DNA of 34,577 bases from Micromonospora foliorum (GTDB lineage Bacteria; Actinomycetota; Actinomycetes; Mycobacteriales; Micromonosporaceae). This document shows, piece after piece, positions 1-7,811 of the stretch (positions are counted from its first letter, which is position 1; each line of letters starts with the position of its first letter). The notes under the pieces were generated by a model. That model worked only from the letters and a program-made list of their open reading frames with translations, was not told the DNA's origin and made no database searches. A program made the position numbers and the translations under genes. The stretch spans positions 1-34,577 of the forward strand of contig NZ_JAKKFF010000079.1 of assembly GCF_022229015.1 (NCBI RefSeq), written 5' to 3'.

Positions 1-157
1 GCCGGTGCACCGGCGCGCTGGAGCGGTCGCCCGCGGTGACCACTTCGACCAGCTCGACGGGGCGGCCGGTGGCGGCGGTCACCGCCTCGGCGATCTGGCC
101 GGACTGGGCCATCGCCAGGGCGCTGCCCCGGGTGCCGAGGCGCAGGGGGGCGGTCAT
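1..157 (-). CDS. hemC: Porphobilinogen deaminase (hydroxymethylbilane synthase), N-terminal part, truncated by window edge
   Basis: The enzyme polymerises four porphobilinogen molecules into hydroxymethylbilane in cytoplasmic tetrapyrrole synthesis. Only the first 52 codons lie in the window. They begin MTAPLRLGTRGSALAMAQSG, the family's typical N-terminus with the RxGTRGSxLAxxQ motif. The ATG at 157 overlaps the hemA stop codon (ATGA), and a GGAGGTG ribosome binding site lies just upstream inside hemA, so translation is probably coupled. It is the third gene of a rex-hemA-hemC unit and should be co-regulated by Rex. The 3' end is outside the window, where hemD would be expected by analogy with other actinobacteria. 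Identity is near certain although the fragment is short. Confidence 0.93.
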   Translation of the reverse strand, partial: MTAPLRLGTRGSALAMAQSGQIAEAVTAATGRPVELVEVVTAGDRSSAPVHR

Positions 158-1551
158 CGCGCACCTCCGGTGGGTGGGGTCGGCTCGGCGGCGTCGGCTC
201 CGGACACCGGGTCGGTGCCGGGGAGCGCCATGCCGAGGTCGGGGGTCAGCACGTCCGGGACGGTGTCCACCGGCGAGGTCTGCGGCACCTCGAGGTCGAA
301 CAGCTCGCGCAGCAGTGCCGCGTACTGGTCGCCGCCGGGCTCCGCGGCCAACTGGCGGACCTTGACGGTGGGCTGGTGCAGCAGCCGCTGCACGACCCGG
401 TGCACCGTGCGGGCCACCTCGGCCCGCAGGTCGTCGCCGAGGTCGGGGCGACGCTGGGCCAGCCGGCGCAGCTCGGCGGTGACCACGTCGTCGGCCCGAC
501 CACGCAGCGCGGCCACGGTGGGTGCCACGTCGGCGCCACGCAGCCAGGTGAGGAAGCCCTCCACCTCGGCGAGCACGATGCGTTCGACGGCTGCGGCGTC
601 GGCAGCCGCCGGACCGTCGGCGAGCAGCGCCGCCATCCGGTCGATGTCGATCACCTCGACGCCGGGCAGCTCGGCGACGCCCTCCTCGACGTCGCGCGGG
701 ACGGCCAGGTCGAGCAGGACCAGTGGGCCCCGGGCCGGGTCGCGTTCGGCCAGCGCCGCGGTGACCACCGCCCGGGTGAGGACCGGTTCGGTGGACGCGG
801 TGGCGGCCACTACGATGTCCACTGTGGAGAGGGTGTCGGCCAGCTCGGTCATCGGCGCGGCGCTCGCCCCGTACGACTCGGCGAGCCGGACGGCCCGGTC
901 GGCGCCCCGGTTGCTGACGGTGAGCGGCCCGGCGCCCAGCCGGGACAGCGTGGCCACCCCGAGTGAACCCATCGCGCCGGCACCGACCACCAGGGCCGGG
1001 TGGCCGACGAGGTCGCCGTCGAGGTGCCCGGCGGCAAGCTGCAGCGCGGCGGTGACGACGCTCTGGCCGGCTCGGTCGATGCCGGTCTCGGCGTGAGCCC
1101 GCTTGCCGACCCGCAACGCCTGCTGCATCAGTTCGTGCAGCAGCCGGCCGGCCGAGTCGGCGCCGGTGGCCCAGTGGTACGCGTCACGCAGCTGGCCGAG
1201 GATCTGCGCCTCGCCCACCACCATCGAGTCCAGACCGGTGGCGACCCGGAAGACGTGGTCCACGGCGGCGGTGTCGTAGTGCACGTACAGGTGGCTGGCG
1301 AGCGCCGTCGGCGAGCTGCCGGCCTGCTCGGCCAGCACGGCGCAGACGTCGCCGAGCCCACCGTGGAAACCGGACACGGCGGCGTAGACCTCCACCCGGT
1401 TGCAGGTGGAGACGATCACCGCCTCGGCCACGTACGGCTGGGCGACCAGGCGGTCCAGTGTGCGGGTCAGGTCGGCGGGAGGCACGGCCAGCTGCTCCAG
1501 CGTGGCGACTGGGGCGGTCCGGTAGGACGCGCCGACGACGAGCAGTTTCAC
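154..1551 (-). CDS. hemA: Glutamyl-tRNA reductase
   Basis: HemA reduces glutamyl-tRNA(Glu) with NADPH to glutamate-1-semialdehyde, the first committed step of C5-pathway heme synthesis. The 465-residue product begins VKLLVVGASYRTAPV. It carries the STCNRVEVY motif with the expected nucleophile Cys50, the GEAQILGQL segment, an NADPH-binding VVGAGAMGSLG loop and a C-terminal helical dimerisation domain. The GTG start at 1551 overlaps the rex stop (GTGA); the longer open frame upstream runs antiparallel through rex and is not used. The 3' end overlaps hemC by 4 bp. Tight overlaps on both sides mark one operon, so heme precursor supply follows the redox signal read by Rex. The C-terminal tail after the dimerisation domain (about 30 residues, Pro/Asp rich) is variable in this family. 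Confidence 0.97.
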   Translation of the reverse strand: MKLLVVGASYRTAPVATLEQLAVPPADLTRTLDRLVAQPYVAEAVIVSTCNRVEVYAAVSGFHGGLGDVCAVLAEQAGSSPTALASHLYVHYDTAAVDHVFRVATGLDSMVVGEAQILGQLRDAYHWATGADSAGRLLHELMQQALRVGKRAHAETGIDRAGQSVVTAALQLAAGHLDGDLVGHPALVVGAGAMGSLGVATLSRLGAGPLTVSNRGADRAVRLAESYGASAAPMTELADTLSTVDIVVAATASTEPVLTRAVVTAALAERDPARGPLVLLDLAVPRDVEEGVAELPGVEVIDIDRMAALLADGPAAADAAAVERIVLAEVEGFLTWLRGADVAPTVAALRGRADDVVTAELRRLAQRRPDLGDDLRAEVARTVHRVVQRLLHQPTVKVRQLAAEPGGDQYAALLRELFDLEVPQTSPVDTVPDVLTPDLGMALPGTDPVSGADAAEPTPPTGGAR

Positions 1552-2318
1552 GTGCCGATCGCCTCCTGGGTGTCGGTGGCCGCGAACCCGCCGGGCAGGG
1601 CGGTGAGCGCGGACCCGCCGGTGGCGGGCAGCGCGGTCAGCGACGCCTTGCGGTGCTCGTGGAAGGACAAAATCTGCAGCTCGATGGCGAGGTCGACCTT
1701 GCGCACGTCGACCCCCTCCGGAACCGAGAGTACGCACGGCGCGAAGTTGAGGATGCTCGTCACGCCGACGGCGACCAGTTGGTCGGCGACCTGCTGGGCG
1801 GCGGCGGCCGGGGTGGCGATCACGCCGATCGCGAGGGATTCCTCCGCGGCGACCGTCGGCAGGTCGTCGACATGCCGGACTACCAGGCCGTTGATCTCCT
1901 CACCGACCCGGGAGGGATCGGCGTCGAGCAGTGCGGCGATCCGGAAGCCCCGGCTGGCGAAGCCGTCGTAGCCGGCCAGGGCGTGACCGAGATTACCCAC
2001 GCCGACCAGGGCGACCGCCCGGCGTTGGGTGAGCCCGAGCACATACTCGATCTGCTCGATCAGCAGCGCGACGTCGTAGCCGACGCCCCGGGTGCCGTAC
2101 GAGCCGAGGTGGGAGAGGTCCTTGCGGAGCTTGGCGGAGTTGACCCCGGCGGCGGCGGACAGCCCCTCGCTGGAGACCGTCTCGTGCCCGGTGTCGGCGA
2201 GGTTGTGCAGCGCGCGCAGGTACTCCGGGAGCCGAGCGACGGTCGCCTCGGGCAGATCCGGGAGCGCTGGTACGGCACCGGCGCGGCCGGGCGCGCCTGG
2301 GTGACGGTGCTGACTCAT
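1548..2318 (-). CDS. rex: Redox-sensing transcriptional repressor Rex
   Basis: Rex is a cytoplasmic homodimeric repressor that senses the NADH/NAD+ ratio; NADH binding releases it from DNA. The 256-residue product (MSQHRHPG...) has an N-terminal winged helix (about residues 15-80, with SAKLRKDLSHLGSYGTRGVG at the recognition and linker segment) and a Rossmann domain with the dinucleotide loop VGVGNLGHAL. The start at 2318 was chosen because the conserved family sequence begins about 15 residues later and a GGAG lies 5 nt upstream. The frame stays open further upstream, but that stretch is not Rex-like and covers the promoter. It is the first gene of rex-hemA-hemC, with 4-bp overlaps. A Rex-type operator at 2438-2455 inside its promoter indicates autoregulation, as known for rex-hemACD in Streptomyces. 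Confidence 0.96.
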   Translation of the reverse strand: MSQHRHPGAPGRAGAVPALPDLPEATVARLPEYLRALHNLADTGHETVSSEGLSAAAGVNSAKLRKDLSHLGSYGTRGVGYDVALLIEQIEYVLGLTQRRAVALVGVGNLGHALAGYDGFASRGFRIAALLDADPSRVGEEINGLVVRHVDDLPTVAAEESLAIGVIATPAAAAQQVADQLVAVGVTSILNFAPCVLSVPEGVDVRKVDLAIELQILSFHEHRKASLTALPATGGSALTALPGGFAATDTQEAIGT

Positions 2319-2689
2319 GAGACTCCGTGCGGTGCGATCCTCGGCCAACTCCGCTGGTCGGCCGTTTATGGACTCCCGCTGGCGACCGAGGTTGCCGGCT
2401 GTGCTAGCAGGGCGCGTCGGAGTCACAGCGTAGGCGCTTGTGAAGACGTGCACAAATCGCGATCTTGTCGCTGCGTGCCGCAACCCCACCAGCACCTCCA
2501 TTCCACAAGATCGATTGAACGGCCTGGTCCGCTCACCGCCCGGGCGATTATTACTCAATCCCGACTTCTCTGACCAATCCCGCGCCGACCCTTCCCCGGG
2601 TCGTCCCGCCGGTGGTAGGGGCAGCACTACGGAGGAGAGGCGGGGTTTCGGGATGGGGACACCGAGCCCAACTGCCTAGCCTTTGAGGC
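2319..2689. other. Divergent intergenic region between rex and the two-component system
   Basis: This 371-bp gap holds the rex leader and operator/promoter on the minus side. On the plus side, TAGCCT at 2677-2682 lies 7 nt before the histidine kinase ATG and fits a leaderless promoter. The central part (about 2460-2650) is relatively AT-rich around 2545-2570. No coding sequence with family resemblance and no RNA gene was seen there. Confidence 0.6.
2427..2455 (-). promoter_or_regulatory. rex promoter with overlapping Rex operator
   Basis: On the plus strand 2438-2455 reads TTGTGAAGACGTGCACAA. This matches the Rex consensus TTGTGAANNNNTTCACAA at all but one of the 14 fixed positions. On the minus strand the same bases supply a -35-like TTGTGC (2455-2450), followed after 17 nt by TACGCT (2432-2427) as -10. 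Rex would therefore sit on the -35 and spacer and block RNA polymerase. The predicted transcript start near 2420 leaves a leader of about 100 nt before rex. The operator call is strong; the -35 element is weak in sequence. Confidence 0.82.
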
Positions 2690-3994
2690 ATGACCGCCGT
2701 TGCCGCCACCAGCGACCGACCGACGCTGGCACCGAGCATCCCCCGCCAACTCTTCGTCGACTCCGGGTACGTGGTGCTCGGCCTGCCCCTGGCGGTGGCC
2801 AGCTTCGTCGTCCTCATCGTCGGCCTCGCGGTCGGCATCGGCCTGGTGGTCACGGTGATCGGCCTGCCGATCCTCAGCGGCACCCTGTACGCCGCCCGTG
2901 GGCTGGCCGACGTCGAGCGGCTGCGACTGCCCGCGGTGCTCCACCAACCCCGGATCCGGCCGCACTACCGACTGCCCGAGGCCGGCGCGAACGCCTGGCG
3001 GCGGATCTTCGTGCCGATGCGGGACGCCCAGTCCTGGCTCGACCTGGCGCACGGCATCCTGCGGCTGATCGCGGCGGTGGGCACCTTCGTGGTGACGCTG
3101 GCCTGGTGGGCCGCGGCGATCACCGGCTCGCTCTACTGGGCCTACGACTGGGCCCTGCCCCGGGCCGACGGCGAGGGTGACCAGGACTTGGCGCAGCTGC
3201 TCGGCCTGGGCGACTCGACCACGGCCCGGATCGGCCTGTACACCGCGCTCGGGGTGTTCTTCCTGATCACCCTGCCGATCGTGGTGCGGGGGTGCGCGCT
3301 GCTCCAGGCCAGCTTCGCGAAGGCCATGCTGACCGGGGTGGCCGAGATGCGCGACCGGATCACCGTGCTGGAGGAGCAGAAGCGCGCCGCCGTGTCCGCC
3401 GAGGCCTCCGCGCTGCGCCGGTTGGAACGTGACATCCACGACGGCCCCCAGCAGCGCCTGGTCCGGCTGGCCATGGACCTCAGCCGGGCCCGGATGCAGC
3501 TCGCCTCGGACCCGGAGGCGGCCGGCCGCACCATCGACGAGGCGGTCACCCAGACCCGGGACACGCTGGCCGAGCTGCGGGCGCTGTCCCGGGGCATCGC
3601 CCCGCCGATCCTGGTCGACCGTGGCCTGCCCAGCGCCCTGGCCGCGATCGCCGGTCGCGGGCTGATCCCGATCGAGCTTCAGGTGGACCCGCAGCTCGGC
3701 ACCCCGGCCGGACGGCTCGACCCGGCGGTGGAGAACACCGCGTACTTCGTGGTGTCCGAGGCGCTGACCAACGTCGCGAAGCACAGCCGGGCCACCGAGG
3801 CCACGGTGGCCGTGGCCCGGCAGGGCACCCACCTGCAGGTACGGGTGGGCGACGACGGGCAGGGCGGGGCGCACCTGGCGAAGGGGCACGGGCTGGCCGG
3901 CATCGCCGACCGGGTCCGGGCCGCCGGTGGCGAACTGATGGTGGTCAGCCCTACCGGCGGCCCCACCGAGATCCGTGCCGAGCTGCCGCTGTGA
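2690..3994 (+). CDS. NarL-family sensor histidine kinase with membrane sensor domain
   Basis: The predicted protein is a 434-residue membrane kinase that autophosphorylates on histidine and passes phosphate to the regulator encoded next. An N-terminal sensor region holds paired hydrophobic segments (about 30-65 and 125-160, a further one near 190-210). It resembles the actinobacterial putative-sensor domain found in such kinases. A short coiled region leads to a HisKA_3 dimerisation helix with the H-box ERDIHDGPQQRL (His250). The HATPase_c domain has an N-box (EALTNVAKHSRA) and a G-box (GHGLAGIADRVRAAGG). The start at 2690 is supported by TAGCCT 7 nt upstream, suggesting a leaderless message. 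The response regulator follows after 58 bp. The stimulus cannot be read from the sequence. Confidence 0.9.
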   Translation: MTAVAATSDRPTLAPSIPRQLFVDSGYVVLGLPLAVASFVVLIVGLAVGIGLVVTVIGLPILSGTLYAARGLADVERLRLPAVLHQPRIRPHYRLPEAGANAWRRIFVPMRDAQSWLDLAHGILRLIAAVGTFVVTLAWWAAAITGSLYWAYDWALPRADGEGDQDLAQLLGLGDSTTARIGLYTALGVFFLITLPIVVRGCALLQASFAKAMLTGVAEMRDRITVLEEQKRAAVSAEASALRRLERDIHDGPQQRLVRLAMDLSRARMQLASDPEAAGRTIDEAVTQTRDTLAELRALSRGIAPPILVDRGLPSALAAIAGRGLIPIELQVDPQLGTPAGRLDPAVENTAYFVVSEALTNVAKHSRATEATVAVARQGTHLQVRVGDDGQGGAHLAKGHGLAGIADRVRAAGGELMVVSPTGGPTEIRAELPL

Positions 3995-4052
3995 GCGCTC
4001 CGGCACTGCGTCGAACCCGTGGAACGGGCCGGACGTGGTAGACAACACAGCC

Positions 4053-4706
4053 ATGCGCATCGTGATCGCCGACGACGCCGTCCTGCTCCGGGAGGGGCTG
4101 GTCCGGCTGCTGACCGAGAGCGGACACCAGGTGGTGGCCGCCGTCGGGGACGGTGACGCCCTGGTCGAGGCCGTGGTCGAACACCGCCCCGACGTGTCGA
4201 TCGTCGACGTCCGGATGCCGCCGTCGCACACCGACGAGGGGCTGCGGGCTGCGGTGGAGGCACGCCGGCTGGTGCCGCGTACCCCGATCCTGGTGCTCTC
4301 CCAGTACGTCGAGGTCTCGTACGCCGATGATCTGCTCGCCACCACCGGCGGCGCCGGCGGCGGGATCGGCTACCTGCTCAAGGACCGGGTCGCCGCGATC
4401 GACGAGTTCCTGGACGCGCTGCGCCGGGTGGCGGGCGGCGGCACGGTGCTCGACCCGGAGGTGGTCGGTCAGCTCTTCGCCCGGCGTCGCCGGGACGACC
4501 CGCTGCGCGAGCTGACCCCCCGTGAGCGCGAGGTGCTCGCCCTGATGGCCGAGGGACGCTCGAACACCGCCATCGCGCGCGCCCTGGTGGTCAGCGACGG
4601 CGCGGTGGAGAAGCACGTGCGCAACATCTTCACCAAGCTCACCCTGCCGCCGGACACCGAACAGCACCGGCGGGTGCTGGCCGTCCTCACCTATCTGCGG
4701 AACTGA
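4053..4706 (+). CDS. NarL/FixJ-family response regulator
   Basis: The 217-residue regulator is the partner of the kinase just upstream. The receiver domain (about 1-125) shows the acidic pair Asp7-Asp8, the phosphoacceptor Asp52 in SIVDVRMPP, and a Lys in LLKDRV. The C-terminal LuxR-type helix-turn-helix (about 150-217) contains LTPREREVLALMAEGRSN and GAVEKHVRNIFTKL. The start at 4053 fits the domain boundary; the frame is open upstream, but that part overlaps the kinase end. A TAGACA hexamer ends 8 nt before the ATG, so an extra internal promoter is possible. The last 20 bp overlap the convergent HAD gene. Target genes are unknown. Confidence 0.93.
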   Translation: MRIVIADDAVLLREGLVRLLTESGHQVVAAVGDGDALVEAVVEHRPDVSIVDVRMPPSHTDEGLRAAVEARRLVPRTPILVLSQYVEVSYADDLLATTGGAGGGIGYLLKDRVAAIDEFLDALRRVAGGGTVLDPEVVGQLFARRRRDDPLRELTPREREVLALMAEGRSNTAIARALVVSDGAVEKHVRNIFTKLTLPPDTEQHRRVLAVLTYLRN

Positions 4707-5349
4707 TCTCCCGGGCCAGGGCCACCGCGTCGGTGAGGCTGTCGGCAACCGGGTGGCCGGAGGCGCGCAGCCGGGCCGGGTCGGTGAACCCACCGGTGTA
4801 GAGCACGGCACGGCCGCCCACCGCGAGGGCCGCGTCCGCGTCGTCGATGGAGTCGCCGATCAGCACCACCGCGGCGCCGTCCACGCCCAGCTCGGCCAGG
4901 TGCAGCTGGAGTGACTCCGCCTTGCGTCCACCGCCGACCGTGGCCCGCAGCCCGTCGACGCGGGCGAAGTGGCCGGTCAACCCGTACGTGTGCACGGTCG
5001 GGACCAGCTCCTCGTGGAACCACATGGACAGCAGGCTCTGGCTGCCCGGCCAGGCGGCCATCGCGGCGCGCGCGTCGGCGGCCAGCTCACAGGTGGTCAA
5101 CCCGGTGCGATACGCGTCGTGGAAGATCTTGTCCAGTCGGCCGAACTCGTCGTCGTCCACGGCCTGCCCGAGCACCTCGGCGTAGTACTCGGCGATCGGC
5201 CTGCGGAACCGCACCCGGTGCTCCTCCGGGGTGACCGTCGGCCCACCCAGACTCGCGAACACGACGTTGGTGGCGGACACCACCAGGCTGAGGTCGTTGA
5301 GCAGGGTGCCGTTCCAGTCCCAGACGAGGTGCGGGGGTGCAGGGGTCAT
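4687..5349 (-). CDS. HAD-superfamily hydrolase (phosphoglycolate phosphatase-like)
   Basis: This 220-residue cytoplasmic protein has a HAD fold: motif I VWDWNGTLLNDL near residue 10, a helical cap, motif III Lys in GGGRKAESL, and motif IV LIGDSIDDADAAL. It probably dephosphorylates a small metabolite. Motif I reads D-W-N-G-T, so the position usually held by the general acid/base Asp is Asn; the nucleophile Asp is retained. The start at 5349 gives the standard HAD N-terminus. It is last in a minus-strand run ligase, glutaredoxin, HAD (20-bp gap to the glutaredoxin gene) and overlaps the response regulator 3' end by 20 bp. The substrate cannot be assigned. Confidence 0.85.
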   Translation of the reverse strand: MTPAPPHLVWDWNGTLLNDLSLVVSATNVVFASLGGPTVTPEEHRVRFRRPIAEYYAEVLGQAVDDDEFGRLDKIFHDAYRTGLTTCELAADARAAMAAWPGSQSLLSMWFHEELVPTVHTYGLTGHFARVDGLRATVGGGRKAESLQLHLAELGVDGAAVVLIGDSIDDADAALAVGGRAVLYTGGFTDPARLRASGHPVADSLTDAVALAREISSADR

Positions 5350-5369
5350 CAGAGCACCATAGGCACCCG

Positions 5370-5624
5370 TCAGAGCTGCGGCGTGGTCAGGTCCCGCAGC
5401 AGCCGGTCCTCCTCGACCCGCCAGTAGCCGTGCTCCTTGCCGTCGAGCATCACCACCGGCAGCCGGTCCCCGTACTCCCGCTCCAGCCCCTCGTCGCCGG
5501 TGACGTCCCACTCGACCCACTTGTCGCCGGTGACCGCCACCACCCGGTCGAGCGCCGCCTTGGCGTCGTCGCACAGGTGGCAGCCGGGTCGGGTGATCAG
5601 GGCGAGCCGGGCGTCAGTGGACAT
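5370..5624 (-). CDS. Glutaredoxin-like thioredoxin-fold protein
   Basis: This small 84-residue protein has a glutaredoxin-like fold. The redox motif PGCHLCDDAK places a CxxC pair at Cys15 and Cys18, and the cis-Pro loop is RLPVVMLDGKE. It belongs to the short DUF836/glutaredoxin-like group and probably takes part in thiol-disulfide exchange, perhaps with mycothiol-linked systems since actinobacteria lack glutathione. A GGAGG ribosome binding site lies inside the ligase 3' end; the ATG overlaps the ligase by 11 bp, so the two are translationally coupled. From memory, a similar gene lies next to hemA in mycobacteria, which supports an ancient neighbourhood. Confidence 0.88.
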   Translation of the reverse strand: MSTDARLALITRPGCHLCDDAKAALDRVVAVTGDKWVEWDVTGDEGLEREYGDRLPVVMLDGKEHGYWRVEEDRLLRDLTTPQL

Positions 5625-7308
5625 CGGTTACCTCCGTGCGGTCGGTCGGCGGCGCCGACCGGAGCTGGGTCTTGCGTACCTTGCCGATCGCCGAGTGCGG
5701 CAGGGCGTCGACGAACTCGACGGCGGTCGGGCACTTGAACCGGGCCAGGTTCCGTGCGCAGTGGGCCAGCAACTCCTCGCTGGTCACCGGTCGACCCTGC
5801 ACTGGCACCACGTACGCCCGCACAGTCTCGCCGGTCCGCGGGTGCGGCACACCCAGTACCGCCGACTCGACCACCCCGGGGTGCCCGGCGAGCACCAGCT
5901 CGACCTCGCGCGGATAGACGTTGAACCCGTTGACCAGGATCAACTCGCCGAGCCGGTCGACCAGGAAGAGGTCGCCGTCCTCGTCGGCGTACGCGACGTC
6001 ACCGGTGCCCCACCAACCCTCGGCGTCCGGGCCGCCCCGACCGTCGGGCCAGTAGCCGGTGAAGAGGTTGGGGCCGCACACGACGATCTGCCCCGGGTCG
6101 GTGCCCGGCGCCACGTCGGAGATGTCCAGCTCATCCGGGTCGTCGTCGGGGACGGCCAGCCCGTCGCGCCACAGGTCCGCACCGTCGGCGCCGACCAGGC
6201 GTAGTCGCACCCCGGGCAGCGGCCGGCCGATCGAGCCCGGCTTGGCCACGCCGCCGACCAGGGTGGAGGTGAGCACCGGCGCGGTCTCGGTGAGGCCGTA
6301 CCCGATGTGCACCTGGTGCCCGGTGACCTCGGTGAAGCGCGCCGCGACCGCGGGTTCGAGCGGCGCCGCGCCGCAGACCGCCACCCGCACCGAGGCCGTC
6401 GCCGCGCGGGCCGTGGCCGCACCGGCCCAGGTCAGGAACATCGACGGTACGCCGACCAGCACGCTGACCCGATGCCGCGCAACCTCGTCCAGCCCCGCCG
6501 TCGGGCCGGGCTCGTCGAGCAGCACTCCGGTCGCGCCGTGGTGCACGACCGCGCCGAGCCCCGAGTTGAGCCCGTACGCGTGGAACAGCGGCAACGCGAG
6601 GAGAACAGTGTCCGTCGGCCCGACCACCGGCGGTTCGATCTCCGCGACCTGTTCGTGGTTGGCGAGCAGCGCCTGGTGCGAGAGCATCGCTCCCTTGGGC
6701 CGCCCCTCGGTGCCGGAGGTGTAGAGCAGTACAGCCAGGTCGGCGCCGCCTCGTCGAGGGCGGGGGGCCGGTCCGGCCGCCTCGGCGGTCGGTGGCGTGC
6801 CGTACACGTGGGCCAGCGCGGGCAGCTCGGCGGCCACGCCGGCGACCAGGTCCCGAACGCGGTCGGTGGCGATGAGCACCGACGCGCCGGAGTCGGCCAG
6901 CACGTGCCGTAGCTCGGGGGCGGTGAAGCCGGGGTTGACCGGCACGGCGACCAGCCCGGCGCGGAGGGCGCCGAGCCAGGCGATCACGAAGTCCGGTGTG
7001 TTGGGCAGCGCGATGGCGACGCGTGGTGGCGTACCGCCGGGGTCGGTGGGTGGCGCGGCGGCGGACAGGCCGCGGGCGGCCGCGTCCACCGTGGCGTCCA
7101 GCTCCGACCAGCTGAGGGTGTGCTCCCGCCAGTGCAGCGCGGGCCGGTCGGCGCGGTCGAGAGCCGCCCGGCGGACCCGGTCGGCGAGGTTCGGCGCGGG
7201 GCTTTCCGAGGCGTCCTGCACGGTGATCGAGTCTGGCACAGCGGCCGGCGACGGGCCACGCCCGACGGTCGGGGCCACGCCCGGAGGGCGCCGCCGCAAC
7301 AGTCCCAT
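5614..7308 (-). CDS. AMP-dependent acyl-CoA synthetase/ligase
   Basis: The product is an ANL-superfamily enzyme that activates a carboxylic acid, probably a fatty acid, to an acyl adenylate and then acyl-CoA. In a product of about 560 residues, the P-loop-like LLYTSGTEGRPKGAMLSH (A3), the adenine-binding GYGLTETAP (A5), the GWWGTGDVAYAD (A7) Asp, LILVNGFNVYPREVE (A8) and the C-terminal catalytic Lys in HSAIGKVRKTQL are all present. The N-terminus is uncertain. The ATG at 7308 is given, but ATG 7332 and later GTG codons (7239, 7222) are possible, and none has a clear ribosome binding site. Family similarity starts near NLADRVRRAALDRADRPALH. It is first of three genes read together with the glutaredoxin and HAD genes. 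A palindrome sits over the start region. Confidence 0.88.
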   Translation of the reverse strand: MGLLRRRPPGVAPTVGRGPSPAAVPDSITVQDASESPAPNLADRVRRAALDRADRPALHWREHTLSWSELDATVDAAARGLSAAAPPTDPGGTPPRVAIALPNTPDFVIAWLGALRAGLVAVPVNPGFTAPELRHVLADSGASVLIATDRVRDLVAGVAAELPALAHVYGTPPTAEAAGPAPRPRRGGADLAVLLYTSGTEGRPKGAMLSHQALLANHEQVAEIEPPVVGPTDTVLLALPLFHAYGLNSGLGAVVHHGATGVLLDEPGPTAGLDEVARHRVSVLVGVPSMFLTWAGAATARAATASVRVAVCGAAPLEPAVAARFTEVTGHQVHIGYGLTETAPVLTSTLVGGVAKPGSIGRPLPGVRLRLVGADGADLWRDGLAVPDDDPDELDISDVAPGTDPGQIVVCGPNLFTGYWPDGRGGPDAEGWWGTGDVAYADEDGDLFLVDRLGELILVNGFNVYPREVELVLAGHPGVVESAVLGVPHPRTGETVRAYVVPVQGRPVTSEELLAHCARNLARFKCPTAVEFVDALPHSAIGKVRKTQLRSAPPTDRTEVTDVH

Positions 7309-7323
7309 GTACGGGACTGTCCC
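7299..7323. promoter_or_regulatory. Operator-like palindrome at the acyl-CoA ligase start
   Basis: ACAGTCCC (7299-7306) and GGGACTGT (7313-7320) form perfect 8-bp inverted arms around a 6-nt centre. The right arm is reused in a second overlapping palindrome GGGACTGTCCC (7313-7323). Three half-sites in 25 bp look like a binding site for a dimeric repressor of TetR or GntR type. The candidate ATG at 7308 falls in the centre, so either the real start is downstream or the repressor covers the translation start. No regulator gene is adjacent. Confidence 0.5.
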
Positions 7324-7655
7324 GTGTGCCATCGACGATCCGATCAGGTCCTGTCGATGGGACGTGCGACGCCGGCCACGGGCAGTTCGGCCGCCCCCGG
7401 CCAACCGGCCGGCGCGCCGGGTCAGCCGAACGGGCGACACGCCTCCCACCTGGGCATCCATCGTGGAACACCAGGCCGACGGAAAGTCAATCGCACACGA
7501 CGGACAACCGGTCCGCCGCCGGTGCGGGGGAGCGGGAAATACTTCCGCCTTGTGTAACGGACTTGCCACGCGCGGGTGACGTTGGCCCTATCATCACTCG
7601 GGTCGGGTCACCCCATTTGCCGTGAGTCGACACCCCTCAGCCCGAGGAGGCCCCC

Positions 7656-7811
7656 GTGCCTGTGAGCGCATTGGACCAGCACCTCCAGGGGAATTGCCGC
7701 CCGTCGGCAACTCCCGCGACCGTCCTGCCCGACCGGTCACCCGGTCGGTCCGTCCCGACGAGACCTAGACCGGCCCGCCCGGCGACCGACGGGACGGGGG
7801 CAACACGGTGA
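7656..7811 (+). CDS. Leader ORF (51 codons) coupled to the BldN-like sigma factor gene
   Basis: A GTG at 7656 preceded by a strong GAGGAGG (7644-7650, spacing 5) opens a frame of 51 sense codons. It ends in TGA at 7809-7811, overlapping the GTG of the sigma factor gene by 4 bp (GTGA). A second in-frame GTG lies at 7662. The sigma factor GTG has only a weak GGGGG before it, so ribosomes probably reach it through this leader. The peptide is basic and Pro/Arg-rich with no recognised domain (VPVSALDQHLQGNC at the start). It may act as a regulatory upstream ORF. Alternatively the frame is open by chance and the good ribosome binding site serves something else; conservation in relatives would decide. 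Confidence 0.55.
   Translation: MPVSALDQHLQGNCRPSATPATVLPDRSPGRSVPTRPRPARPATDGTGATR

Noticed and set aside
1000..1971. Long plus-strand frames opposite hemA and rex
   Set aside because: Both minus-strand genes carry clear family motifs; the opposite frames have only GC-bias composition.
2627..4345. A 572-codon open frame on the minus strand opposite the two-component genes
   Set aside because: It is a shadow of the high-GC kinase and regulator genes; its translation is Arg/Gly/Pro-rich with no family motifs.
7540..7655. Possible BldD box or promoter before the bldN leader
   Set aside because: Only half-sites were found; TTGCCA and TATCAT are 20 nt apart, too far for a standard promoter.
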